Position numbers and translations under genes: made by a program. The notes beneath the pieces were generated by a model. It made no database searches. It was not told where the DNA came from and was given only the letters and a program-made list of their open reading frames with translations. Positions 23,602-33,638 of a stretch of 64,000 bases of DNA are shown here, in pieces. Position 1 is the first letter of the stretch, and each line of letters starts with the position of its first letter. Origin of the DNA: Sphingomonas sp. RIT328 (GTDB lineage Bacteria > Pseudomonadota > Alphaproteobacteria > Sphingomonadales > Sphingomonadaceae); NCBI RefSeq assembly GCF_000632225.1, contig NZ_JFYV01000056.1, positions 81,691 through 145,690 of the forward strand. Direction: 5' to 3'.

Positions 23602-24924
23602 CTACGCCGCGCGCCGCCGCGGCAGCGCGAGCAAGGCCAGTGCGGCGATCGCCGATCCCCCCGCCATACAGTCGGCGACCAGCGCGAGATCGCCGCCCGC
23701 GGCGAACAGCAATCCGGCGACGATCGGCCCGAGCGCGGCCCCGGCGCGTCCGACGCCGATGACGAAGCCGGTGCCGCTGCCGCGCGCGGCGACCGGGAAG
23801 GAGTCCGCGACCAGCGCATAGAGGCCGACCACCGCCGCATTGGTGAAGACGCCGACCAGCGCCGCCGCCTGTTTGAGCGTGCCGAGATCGCCCGCCGCCC
23901 GGCCGAAGACGATGACGCTCGCGACCGCACCGACCAGCGCCGCCAGCACCAGCGGCCGCACCGGCCAGCGCTTCGACAGCAGGCCGAGCAGCACCGCGCC
24001 CGTCAGCCCGCCGACATTCGCCCAGACCAGCACGCCGCCCGCCACCGCCGCCGGATGCCCCAGATCGACGACGATTTTCGGGATCCACTTGAGCGTGAAG
24101 TAGAAGGTCATGATGTGCGCGAGATAGGCGAGCGTCAGCAGCAGCGTCGTGCCCGCCAGCCCCGGCCCGAACAGCGCCCGCCAGCCGCCGCGCGCCTGGG
24201 CCGCCGCCGGGTCGGGGAGCGTCGCCAGCACCGGCTCGCCGCGTTGCGCGAGCAGCGCATTGACCCGCGCCAACGCGTCGCGCGGCTGCCGCTCGACCAG
24301 ATAGCCGATCGTTTCGGGCAGCAGCCACCACGCCAGCGGCAGGAAGGCGGCGCTGACGATCGCGCCGAAGACGAAGACGTCGCGCCAGCCGCCGCCCGCC
24401 AGCAGTGCCGAGGCGATCGTCCCGCCGACGATCGCCCCGAGCGGATAGCCCGCCGCCATGATCGTCACCCCGAGCGAACGGCTGCGCGCATTCGCCTGTT
24501 CGGCGACCATCGCATTGGTGGTGGCGAGCATCCCGCCGATGCCGAGGCCGGTGACGAGCCGGACCAGCGACAGCGTGACGATACCGCCGACCAGCGGCGC
24601 CAGCGCCATCCCCGCCGCCATGATCGCGAGGCAGGCGAGGATCACCGGCCGCCTTCCGATCCGGTCGGCGACGCGGCCGAGCAGCACCGATCCCGCCGCC
24701 ATGCCGAACAGCTCCATCGACAGCACGACGCCGAGCGCGGCGCGATCGACCTGCCATTCGGCGGCGATGCCCGGCGCGGCGAAGCTGATCGCCAGCACGT
24801 CGAACCCGTCGAGCGCGTTGAGCAGCACGCACAGGGCGATCGCGACCATCTGTCGCCAGTGCATCGCCCCCGTCTCGATCCTCTGGCGGGGATCGACCCC
24901 GCCGCCGCCCATCGCCGTCACCAC
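23602..24924 (-). CDS. MFS aromatic acid:proton symporter (AAHS family, VanK/PcaK-like)
   Basis: The 440-residue product has twelve membrane helices and the AAHS signature in helix 1 (LLNALDGFDVLAISFAAPGI, with the D-G-F-D motif), the MFS loop motif GRVADRIGRRPVIL and the second-half repeat GLLSKRWPVRPLVL. This family imports 4-hydroxybenzoate, protocatechuate, vanillate or ferulate with protons. The GTG start has AGGAGA 4 bases upstream; an ATG four codons later is the alternative. It lies 11 bp downstream of the CoA ligase gene, so it belongs to the ferulate operon and likely imports hydroxycinnamates or vanillate. Confidence 0.87.
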   Translation of the reverse strand: MVTAMGGGGVDPRQRIETGAMHWRQMVAIALCVLLNALDGFDVLAISFAAPGIAAEWQVDRAALGVVLSMELFGMAAGSVLLGRVADRIGRRPVILACLAIMAAGMALAPLVGGIVTLSLVRLVTGLGIGGMLATTNAMVAEQANARSRSLGVTIMAAGYPLGAIVGGTIASALLAGGGWRDVFVFGAIVSAAFLPLAWWLLPETIGYLVERQPRDALARVNALLAQRGEPVLATLPDPAAAQARGGWRALFGPGLAGTTLLLTLAYLAHIMTFYFTLKWIPKIVVDLGHPAAVAGGVLVWANVGGLTGAVLLGLLSKRWPVRPLVLAALVGAVASVIVFGRAAGDLGTLKQAAALVGVFTNAAVVGLYALVADSFPVAARGSGTGFVIGVGRAGAALGPIVAGLLFAAGGDLALVADCMAGGSAIAALALLALPRRRAA

Positions 24925-24935
24925 GCTGTCTCCTG

Positions 24936-27074
24936 TTAGCTGGGCTCCACCGCCATCAAGGCGTCGAGCGCCACGACACTGAGGCCGGCGCCGGCCGGGT
25001 GGAGGATCACCGGATTGAGATCGACTTCCCGGATGCGCGGATGCGCCACCATCACGTCGGCGAGCCTTAGCACCAGATCGGCGAGCGCCGCGACGTCGAG
25101 CGCCGGCGCGCCGCGCCAGCCGTCGAGCAGCGCGGCGGCCTGCAGCCGGCGCAGTCCGGCGACGACCTGCGCGTGCGTCATCGTCGGCGCGAACAGCTGC
25201 ACGTCCTTGAGCACCTCCGTCTGCACGCCGCCGAAGCCGGCGAGGATGACGGGCCCCCAATCGGGATCGTTGCGCGCACCGACGATCATCTCGGTGCCGC
25301 GCGCGCCCATCGCCTCGACCAGAATACCGTCGAGCGTCACGCCGGGCAGGTGGCGCGCGACATCGGCGATCATCCGGTCCCAGCCGGCGGCGACCGCCGC
25401 GCCATCGGTGAGATGGAGGATGACGCCACCGGCATCGCTCTTGTGGCTGAGCGCCGCCGATTGCGCCTTGAGCACGACGGGATAGCCGAGCGCCTCCGCC
25501 GCGGCGCAGGCGGCATCGCGGCTCGTCGCCAGGCGCGAGGCCGGAAAGGTGAAGCCGCAGGGGGCGAGCAGCGCCTTGGCGGCATGTTCGGGGATGACGC
25601 CGCCCGCCTCGGGCAGCGCGAGCGGCGGCGCCGCCGCGGGCACGCGCGCCGCCGGGGCGGTGGCATCGACCAGCCGGGCGATCGCCCGCAGCGCGCGCTC
25701 GCTCGACGGGAAGCACGGCACGCCGCGTGCGCGCAAGGCGGTGACGGCCTCCTCCCCGATCGGCGCGCCCTCGTCGAGCCCGGCATAGATCACCGGCTTG
25801 TCGGCACCGTCGCCGAGCGCGGCAAGGATCGGCGGCAGCTTGATCGCCATCGTCACCGGATCGGTCTGGATCAGCCCGATCAGGATCGTATCGACGCGAT
25901 CGTCGGCGAACAGCGCGGCGAGCGTGCGGGTATAGAGATCGGGATCGACCAGCCCCTGCGCGGTCAGGTCGAGCGGATTGCTCACTCCGACGAACTCGGG
26001 CAGCGCCGCGCGCAACGCCGGCGCCGTATCGTCGCCGAGCGCGGCGAGCGGCAGATCGAGCGCTTCGGCAAGGTCAAGCATCAGCGCCTTGAACGCCCCC
26101 GATTCACCCAGCACCGCGGTGCCGCCCGCCGGCAGGCGCGGACAGCGCAGCGCGATCTCGGCGACGTCGCTCAATTCCTCCAGCGTCTCGGCGAGCACGA
26201 CGCCCGCCTGGCGGACGAGCAGCCGCATCACCGCATGATCGCCCGCCATCGCGCCGGTATGCGTCGCCGCGCTCTCGCGCGCGGCGCTCGACGTGCCGGG
26301 ATGGAGCAGCACGATCGTCTTGCCCGCCGCCCGCGCGGCACGCGCGGCAGCGAGGAAGCGCGCCGGCTGGCGGAATTGCTCGACGATCATCGCGATCACG
26401 CGCGTGCCGGGTTCGTCGACCAGATAGTCGACATAATCCTCCACCCCGCTCGCCGCCTCGTTGCCGGTCGATACCGAGAAGGTCAGGCCGAGCGTGCGTG
26501 CGGCGAAGACGGTGCCGAGCACCGCCGCCATCGCGCCCGATTGCGAGACGACGCCGATCCCCGCCTGTCCCGGCGCGGGCGGGGTCGCCACCGTCTCGAC
26601 GAAGGTCAGCGGCACGCCGTCGGGATGATTGACCATGCCGAGGCAGTTCGGCCCCTCGACCACCATCCCCGCTTCACGGGCGATGCGGCCGATCTCCGCC
26701 TGTTCGGCGAGCCCCGCCGCGCCGCCCTCGGCAAATCCGGCGGAGAAGATCACCGCCGCGCCGACGCCGCGCGCCGCCAGTTCGCGCACCGCATCGAGCA
26801 CGCCGGCGCGCGGGATCGCCAGCACCGCGACGTCGACGCCTTCGGGCAGCGCCGCGATCGACGGCAGGCAGCGCCGTCCGCCGATTTCCTCCCGGCGCGG
26901 GTTGATGAGGTGGATCGCGCCGTCGAAGCGATGGCGATCGAGGTTGGCGAGCACCGCCGCGCCGAGGGCCCCCGGCTTGTCCGACGCACCGACGATCGCC
27001 ACCGACCGCGGGCGCAGCAGCCGGGCGATCGACGGCGACGGAGTAAGGGACGGTGCCGGGGCATCGATCGACAT
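24936..27074 (-). CDS. ferA: ADP-forming acyl-CoA synthetase, probable feruloyl/p-coumaroyl-CoA ligase (FerA type)
   Basis: The 712-residue product is an NDP-forming CoA ligase: a CoA-binding Rossmann domain (RSVAIVGASDKPGALGAAVL), succinyl-CoA-ligase-like middle domains with the phospho-histidine loop THTGAMAGDHAVM, and a C-terminal ATP-grasp domain (YPVVLKAQSAALSHKSDAGGV). In Sphingobium SYK-6 the feruloyl-CoA synthetase FerA belongs to this superfamily, unlike the AMP-forming Fcs of pseudomonads. Direct linkage to a hydroxycinnamoyl-CoA hydratase-lyase (11-bp gap) supports the same role here: ferulate or p-coumarate + CoA + ATP to the CoA thioester. Another acid substrate cannot be excluded from sequence alone. 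Confidence 0.85.
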   Translation of the reverse strand: MSIDAPAPSLTPSPSIARLLRPRSVAIVGASDKPGALGAAVLANLDRHRFDGAIHLINPRREEIGGRRCLPSIAALPEGVDVAVLAIPRAGVLDAVRELAARGVGAAVIFSAGFAEGGAAGLAEQAEIGRIAREAGMVVEGPNCLGMVNHPDGVPLTFVETVATPPAPGQAGIGVVSQSGAMAAVLGTVFAARTLGLTFSVSTGNEAASGVEDYVDYLVDEPGTRVIAMIVEQFRQPARFLAAARAARAAGKTIVLLHPGTSSAARESAATHTGAMAGDHAVMRLLVRQAGVVLAETLEELSDVAEIALRCPRLPAGGTAVLGESGAFKALMLDLAEALDLPLAALGDDTAPALRAALPEFVGVSNPLDLTAQGLVDPDLYTRTLAALFADDRVDTILIGLIQTDPVTMAIKLPPILAALGDGADKPVIYAGLDEGAPIGEEAVTALRARGVPCFPSSERALRAIARLVDATAPAARVPAAAPPLALPEAGGVIPEHAAKALLAPCGFTFPASRLATSRDAACAAAEALGYPVVLKAQSAALSHKSDAGGVILHLTDGAAVAAGWDRMIADVARHLPGVTLDGILVEAMGARGTEMIVGARNDPDWGPVILAGFGGVQTEVLKDVQLFAPTMTHAQVVAGLRRLQAAALLDGWRGAPALDVAALADLVLRLADVMVAHPRIREVDLNPVILHPAGAGLSVVALDALMAVEPS

Positions 27075-27085
27075 CGTCTCGCTCC

Positions 27086-27925
27086 TCAGCCGCGCGTCTT
27101 GGTCTTATCATAGGCGCCCAGGCCCGGCTTGTAGCTCTTGTCGTCGATAAATTGCCGGATGCCCTCCTTTCGCCCCTCGTTGTCGTAGCTGTTCGCCGCC
27201 TCCTGCGCGCGGATCAGATAATCCTCCGCCTCGTCATAGGTCATCACGCCGACGCGGCGCACCGCGTCCTTGGTCGCCTTGAGCGCGACCGGGTTCTTCT
27301 TGGCGAGCACCTGCGCCACCGCGGTGACGCGCGCCTTGAGATCGGCGAGCGGCAGCGATTCGTTGACCAGCCCCCATTCCGCCGCGGTGCGCCCGTCGAT
27401 CGTCTCGCCCATCATCGCGTGATACATGGCGCGGCGGAACGACAGCAGCTCGACCGCGACCTTGGTCGCGCCGCCGCCGGGCAGGATGCCCCAGTTGATC
27501 TCGCTGAGCCCGAACTGCGCCTCGTCGGCGGCGAAGGCGAGGTCGCAGGCGAACAGCGGGCCGTAGCCGCCGCCGAAGCACCAGCCGTTGACCATCGCGA
27601 TCGTCGGCTTCTGATACCAGCGGAGCCGCCGCCACCAGCCGTAGCTCTCGCGCTGCGCCCCGCGCGTGCCGGCGAGGCCGAGCGCCTCGGTGTCACGGAA
27701 ATATTCCTGAAGGTCCATGCCCGCCGACCAGGCGGTGCCCTCGCCGGTCAGCACCAGCACCGCGACGTCGTCGCGGAATTCGAGCGCGTCGAGTACCCGC
27801 ATCATCTGGCGGTTGAGCTTGGGACTCATGCTGTTGCGTTTCTCGGGCCGGTTGAAGCGGACCCAGGCGATGCCGTCCTCGACGGTGAAGGCGACGGTTT
27901 CCTCTTCGGTACGTTCGATGGTCAT
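27086..27925 (-). CDS. ferB: p-Hydroxycinnamoyl-CoA hydratase/lyase (feruloyl-CoA to vanillin and acetyl-CoA)
   Basis: This crotonase-fold enzyme hydrates feruloyl- or p-coumaroyl-CoA and splits the adduct to vanillin or 4-hydroxybenzaldehyde plus acetyl-CoA. The 279-residue product keeps family landmarks: FNRPEKRNSMSP, GMDLQEYFRD (Tyr75), MVNGWCFGGG, FGLSEINWGI with catalytic Glu142, EDYLIRAQ (Tyr236) and the C-terminal FIDDKSYKPGLGAY. One change is notable: where the Pseudomonas enzyme has F-S in GGGFSPL (the active-site serine, as I recall), this has Y-G (Tyr121-Gly122). It stands between the aldehyde dehydrogenase and the CoA ligase, all on one strand. Confidence 0.92.
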   Translation of the reverse strand: MTIERTEEETVAFTVEDGIAWVRFNRPEKRNSMSPKLNRQMMRVLDALEFRDDVAVLVLTGEGTAWSAGMDLQEYFRDTEALGLAGTRGAQRESYGWWRRLRWYQKPTIAMVNGWCFGGGYGPLFACDLAFAADEAQFGLSEINWGILPGGGATKVAVELLSFRRAMYHAMMGETIDGRTAAEWGLVNESLPLADLKARVTAVAQVLAKKNPVALKATKDAVRRVGVMTYDEAEDYLIRAQEAANSYDNEGRKEGIRQFIDDKSYKPGLGAYDKTKTRG

Positions 27926-27990
27926 GACACAGGTCTCCAGGCGCCGCGACGCGCGACGCGACGGTGGTTAGGAATACGATAATTGTAGGA

Positions 27991-29412
27991 TCAGATCGGG
28001 AAGTGGCCGGGCTGCGTCTCGATCGTCACCCAGCGCAATTCGGTGAAGGAGTCGATGCCGGCGCGGCCGCCGAACCGCCCGTAGCCCGAACCCTTGGTGC
28101 CGCCGAACGGCATCTGCGCCTCGTCGTGCACGGTCGGGCCATTGACGTGGCAGATGCCCGATTTGATCGCGCGGGCGACGCGCAGGCCGCGCGCGGTGTC
28201 GCGGGTGAACACCGCCGCGGACAGGCCATATTCGCTGTCGTTGGCGAGCCGGATCGCCTCCGCCTCGTCGGCGGCGCGGATGATGCCGACCACCGGGCCG
28301 AAGCTTTCGTCGCGGAACAGCCGCATCGCCGGCGTGACGTGATCGATGACATGCGCCGGCATCAGCACACCGTCCGCCTCGCCGCCGACCAACTGCCGTG
28401 CGCCGCCCGCCAGCGCGTCGTCGATCAGCGCGCGGACGCCGTCGACCGTCCTGCGATCGACCACCGCGCCCAGCGGCGCCTGTCCCGCACGCGGATCGCC
28501 GACCGGCATCGTCTTGACCTTGGCGGCAAACTTCTCGGCGAAGGCATCGGCGACGGCTTCGACGACGATGATCCGCTCGGTCGACATGCAGATCTGGCCC
28601 TGGTTCATGAAGGCGCCGAACGCCGCCGCCTTGACCGCCTCGTCGAGGTCGGCATCCTCGAGCACCAGCAGCGGCGCCTTGCCGCCGAGTTCGAGCAGCA
28701 CCGGCTTGAGCTGTTCGGCGCAGCGTTTGGCGATGATCCGACCGACATGCGTCGATCCGGTGAAATTGCCCCGCCGCACCGCGGGGTGATCGATCATCGC
28801 GCCGACCACCTCGCCCGCATCCGCCGGCGCGTTGCTGACGATCTGAACCACATTGTCGGGCAGCGCCTCGGCGAAGGCCTCGACGATCAGCTGATGCGTG
28901 CGCGGGCATTGTTCCGATGCCTTGAGAACCGCGGTATTGCCGCAGGCGAGCGGCACCGCCAGCGCGCGCACGCCGAGGATGATCGGCGCGTTCCACGGCG
29001 CGATGCCGAGCACCACGCCGGCGGGCTCGCGCAGCGCCATGGCGATGCAGCCGGGCTTGTCGGACGGGATGACCTCACCGCCGATCTGCGTGGTCAGCGC
29101 CGCCGCCTCGCGGATCATGCCGGCGGCGAGCATCAGGTTGAACCGCGCCCAGCCTTCGGTCGCGCCGATCTCCCCCATCATCGCCGCGACGAAATCGTCG
29201 GCGCGCGCCTCGAGCGCCGCCGCGGCGCGGGTCAGCGCGGCGCGACGCGCGGTCGGGCCGGTCTGGCTCCAGCTGTCGAAGGCGGCGGCGGCGGCGTCGC
29301 AGGCGGCGACGGCATCGGCGGGGGATTGCGCGGGCGCGGTGGTCGCGACCGCGCCGGTCACCGGATTGTGGCGCGTGAAGGTGGGCCGTTCCAAAGTCGC
29401 TGCCGTCGACAT
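27991..29412 (-). CDS. vdh: Vanillin/benzaldehyde dehydrogenase (NAD-linked ALDH)
   Basis: The 473-residue product is a complete aldehyde dehydrogenase: cofactor-site PWNAPIILGVRALAVPLACG, LLELGGKAPLLVLEDADLDEAV with the general-base glutamate, and catalytic cysteine in NQGQICMSTERI. It resembles vanillin/salicylaldehyde dehydrogenases (Vdh, LigV) by context and by the VNGPTVHDEAQMPFGGTKGSGYGRFGG end. Expected reaction: vanillin to vanillate, and 4-hydroxybenzaldehyde to 4-hydroxybenzoate, feeding VanA and PobA. Start ATG has CAGGAG upstream. It is the first structural gene after the MarR regulator, with a promoter-like region between. Confidence 0.9.
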   Translation of the reverse strand: MSTAATLERPTFTRHNPVTGAVATTAPAQSPADAVAACDAAAAAFDSWSQTGPTARRAALTRAAAALEARADDFVAAMMGEIGATEGWARFNLMLAAGMIREAAALTTQIGGEVIPSDKPGCIAMALREPAGVVLGIAPWNAPIILGVRALAVPLACGNTAVLKASEQCPRTHQLIVEAFAEALPDNVVQIVSNAPADAGEVVGAMIDHPAVRRGNFTGSTHVGRIIAKRCAEQLKPVLLELGGKAPLLVLEDADLDEAVKAAAFGAFMNQGQICMSTERIIVVEAVADAFAEKFAAKVKTMPVGDPRAGQAPLGAVVDRRTVDGVRALIDDALAGGARQLVGGEADGVLMPAHVIDHVTPAMRLFRDESFGPVVGIIRAADEAEAIRLANDSEYGLSAAVFTRDTARGLRVARAIKSGICHVNGPTVHDEAQMPFGGTKGSGYGRFGGRAGIDSFTELRWVTIETQPGHFPI

Positions 29413-29435
29413 GTCCGCTCCTGAGTCTTATTTGT

Positions 29436-29468
29436 TATGGAGCATACCTAAACCGATGGCCGGGGCAA
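29436..29468 (-). promoter_or_regulatory. Candidate promoter with overlapping palindrome before vdh
   Basis: On the minus strand a TTGCCC box, 16 bases, and TATGCT form a plausible sigma-70-type promoter in the 72-bp gap before vdh. The -10 overlaps a small palindrome, TATG-CTC-CATA, in an A/T-rich patch unusual for this DNA, where a MarR repressor could block polymerase. The arms are only 4 bp, so the operator reading is tentative. Confidence 0.4.
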
Positions 29469-29484
29469 GCGGGATTTTACGCGA

Positions 29485-29955
29485 TCATCCGCCGGCCCGC
29501 TCGATCCGCGTCAGCAGCGCGATCAGCGTCTGCCGTTCGTCCGCGGTAAGGTCGCGCAACAGCAGGTCTTCATGCTCGCGGATCCGTTCGAGCGCGGTCT
29601 CGATATGCGCCGCGCCGGCCTGGGTCAGCTGGAGTTCGAAGGCGCGGCGGTCGTCGCGCGCGACCCGCCGCTCGATCAGCCCCCGATCGACCAGATCGTT
29701 GACCAGGCTGACCATATTGGGCCGCTGGATGCCGAGCACCTTGCCCGCCGCGCCCTGGTTGATGCCGGGATTGTCGCGGATCGTCGACAGGATGCCGAAC
29801 AGCACCTGCCGCATGCCGAGATCGCCGAGCGCATCGGCGAAATCGGCGGCGAACAGCGACGAGGTGCGGCGGAGATGATAGCCGACCAGCGTATCGAGGA
29901 CGTTCAGCCTGACCGCTGCCGCATCGGTCGCCTGATCGGTTGTGCCTGTTTCCAT
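29485..29955 (-). CDS. MarR-family regulator of the ferulate operon (FerC-like)
   Basis: The 156-residue product has the MarR winged helix: LRRTSSLFAADFADALGDLGMRQVLFGIL, recognition region INQGAAGKVLGIQRPNMVSLVNDLVDRGLIERRVARDDRRAFELQLT and a long C-terminal helix. In SYK-6 the MarR repressor FerC controls ferBA and is released by hydroxycinnamoyl-CoA thioesters; the same position upstream of vdh-ferB-ferA suggests a similar switch. The ATG was picked because the residues before it do not resemble MarR sequence; its Shine-Dalgarno is weak. The ligand is inferred from context only. Confidence 0.83.
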   Translation of the reverse strand: METGTTDQATDAAAVRLNVLDTLVGYHLRRTSSLFAADFADALGDLGMRQVLFGILSTIRDNPGINQGAAGKVLGIQRPNMVSLVNDLVDRGLIERRVARDDRRAFELQLTQAGAAHIETALERIREHEDLLLRDLTADERQTLIALLTRIERAGG

Positions 29956-30113
29956 TGGCGAAGGTGATAGGATCAAGCCCGGCGCCTGACAACGGCGCGG
30001 GCGGGCAGCCACCCGTCGCCGGTACGAGGCGCATCCCGTCACCGACTCGGGCGGGATGCGATGCCGGATCGCCACGGCGACGGGCCGCCCGACCGGTCAC
30101 GCGCCCGGGCCGG

Positions 30114-31312
<1,199 letters not shown>

Positions 31313-31316
<4 letters not shown>

Positions 31317-32497
31317 GAGTCAGTCCCTTCCAGTTCGGCGATGATGCGGCCCGCTTCGGCAAAGGCGGTATTGGCGGCGGGCACGCCGGCATAGATGGCG
31401 GTCTGCATCAGCACCTCCTTCAGCGCGTCACGGGTGAAGCCGCCGCGCGACAGGCCGGCGCGGACGTGGAGGCCGAATTCCTCCCAACGGCCGAGGCTGG
31501 CGGTGATCGCCACCACCAGCAGCCGCCGCGTCGCCTCGTCCAGCCCCGGCCGGCCCCAGATCTCGCCCCAGGCGATCCGGGTGATCATCGCCTGGAAATC
31601 GGCGGTGAAGTCGGTCCGCCTGGCGAGCGAGGCATCGACCCAGGCGTCGCCGAGGATGCGGCGGCGGTTGACCAGCCCGGCCTCGAACAGCGTCGCCGCC
31701 GCCGCGTCCGTCGCCGCGTCGCGCGTGAGGAAGGCGATCAGCGCGCCCGCCAGCGCCTGCGGCGCCTCGACGGGGGCGAGGTGGCCGACGGCGAGATGCA
31801 CCGTCTCGCTGTGCGGGATCGCCGCCGCGATCCGCTCGCCATGGCCGGCGAAGGGCGTCGAGCGGTCGCCGTCGCCCGCCACCACCAGCACCGGCAGCGC
31901 CAGGCCGGGCAGCCGGTCGATCACCGCCATGTCGCGGATCGCCGCGCCCGCGCCGGCATAGCCCGCATCCGCCATCGCGATCAGCCCGCGGCGCAGCGAC
32001 GCCGCCTCCGCCGGATGCGTCGCGGCAAAGCCTGTCGACAGGAAGCGGTCCATCGCCAGATCGGCGATTCCCGCGGTGCCGTCGCGCCGCACGGTGGCGA
32101 TGCGATCGTCCCACGCCGCCGCATCCATCGTCGCCGACGTGCAGATCAGCGCCAGCGCCGTGATCCGCTCGCCATGGTCGAGCGCGAGCTGCATCGCGAT
32201 CATCCCGCCGAGCGAGACGCCGGCGACCGCGGCGCGATCGACGCCGGCGGCATCCATCACCGCGATCACATCCGCGGCGAGCATCGGCAGGTCATAGTCG
32301 CCGTCGGGCGCGTCGGAGGCGCCATGGCCGCGCGTGTCGATCCGCAGCACGCGGTATCGCCCGGCCAGCGCGGGCACGCAGCCGGCCCACAAGGCCATGT
32401 CGGTCCCGATCGAATTGAGCAGCACCAGCGGCGGCGCGGCATCGTCGCCGTCGAGCCGCCAGTAGAGCCGCACCCCGTCCCGCGTCGCAAACGGCAT
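31313..32497 (-). CDS. pcaL: Fused 3-oxoadipate enol-lactonase / 4-carboxymuconolactone decarboxylase (PcaD-PcaC, PcaL)
   Basis: The 394-residue product joins two consecutive enzymes. Residues 1 to about 255 are an alpha/beta hydrolase of PcaD type (RIDTRGHGASDAP, nucleophile Ser95 in AGVSLGGMIAMQL). From about 265 to the end is a carboxymuconolactone decarboxylase domain (RRILGDAWVDASLARR, ITRIAWGEIWGRPGLDEATRR, EEFGLHVRAGLSRGGF). The decarboxylase makes the enol-lactone and the hydrolase opens it to 3-oxoadipate. Such PcaL fusions are known in actinobacteria and some proteobacteria. It starts 1 bp after the pcaB stop and overlaps pcaF. Confidence 0.93.
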
Positions 32498-32498
32498 G

Positions 32499-33638
32499 TC
32501 AGTCCTTCCCTATGTCGAGCAGCGCATCGACCAATGCCACGCTGTCGCCGATGTCGGTGCCCTGCCCCGCCGCGGCGAGGTTGCGGGCGATCGCATCGCC
32601 GTCGATCTCCAGCCCCTCGGCGACGCCCGCCATCGCCTCCGCCGCGCCCGAGGCGAGCAGGAACAGGTCGACCAGCATCGGCCCCTCGGCCTGCCAGCCG
32701 CCGAGCCCGCGCTCCTCCTCCGCCGGCAGCGCGGCGAGGATGCCGGCGACCAGTCCGGGCGCGCGCGTCGCGGCGGACAGCGCGATCTGACAGCCGGTCG
32801 GATTGCGCTTGTGCGCCATCGCCGACGATCCGCCACGCCCGGCGACCGCAGGCTCGCGCGCCTCGCCGACGCCATTCTGCGCGAGCAGCGCGAGGTCGCG
32901 CGCCATCTTGCCGAGCGCACCGATCAGGATGGCGAGCGCCGCCGCGATACCCGCCACCCCCTCGCGCCGCGCATGCCACGGCGGCGCCTCGGCAAGCCCG
33001 AGCGCCGCCGCGAGCCGGGCGGCGACCGCATCGGCCTGCCCCGCCTGATCGGGCCGGCTGCCCGCCGCGCCGCCCCATTGCAGCGCCGCCTTCGCCGCGA
33101 CCTCGCGCGACAGCCGCGCCGCCGCCGCGGCGATCCCGGCATGCCATTGCGCGAGCCGCAGCCCGAAGCCGATCGGCTGCGCGTCCTGCAGCAACGTCCG
33201 CCCGATCGCCGGCGTCGCGGCATGCGCGCGGGCGAGCGGCGCCAGCGCGGTGGTGACTCGGTCGGTATCGACGAGCAGCAGCGTGCCGGCGCGGCGCACC
33301 TGCATCATCAGCGCGCTGTCCGCGACATCCTGGCTGGTCGCGCCGCGATGCAGCGCCGTCGCCGCCTCGCCATCGAGCTGCGCCCGCAGCGTCGCGACGA
33401 GCGGGATCGCCAGCGTCCCCGCCAGCGCCGCCCGTTCGGCGAGCGCCGCAGGATCGAGGCGCAGCGCCGACGCCGCCGCCGCGATCGCCGCGGCGGCCTC
33501 CGCCGGGATCACCCCCACCGCCGCCTGCGCCGCCGCCAATGCGGTTTCGAAGGCGAGCGCCGCGGCGATCGTCGCTTCATCGTCGAACGTCGCGATCATC
33601 GCCGCGGTGGCGACCGGTCGGGTGCGGAGCAGGCTCAC
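32499..33638 (-). CDS. pcaB: 3-Carboxy-cis,cis-muconate cycloisomerase PcaB
   Basis: PcaB lactonises beta-carboxymuconate. The 379-residue product belongs to the fumarase/aspartase superfamily: HRGATSQDVADSALM near the middle and the superfamily signature GSSAMAHKRNPTG. The reading frame begins at a GTG that overlaps the pcaG stop (GTGA). A later ATG would shorten the N terminus. The gene lies between pcaG and the pcaDC fusion, matching pathway order. Length is slightly below that of pseudomonad PcaB (about 450), which has a longer C-terminal part. Confidence 0.9.
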   Translation of the reverse strand: MSLLRTRPVATAAMIATFDDEATIAAALAFETALAAAQAAVGVIPAEAAAAIAAAASALRLDPAALAERAALAGTLAIPLVATLRAQLDGEAATALHRGATSQDVADSALMMQVRRAGTLLLVDTDRVTTALAPLARAHAATPAIGRTLLQDAQPIGFGLRLAQWHAGIAAAAARLSREVAAKAALQWGGAAGSRPDQAGQADAVAARLAAALGLAEAPPWHARREGVAGIAAALAILIGALGKMARDLALLAQNGVGEAREPAVAGRGGSSAMAHKRNPTGCQIALSAATRAPGLVAGILAALPAEEERGLGGWQAEGPMLVDLFLLASGAAEAMAGVAEGLEIDGDAIARNLAAAGQGTDIGDSVALVDALLDIGKD

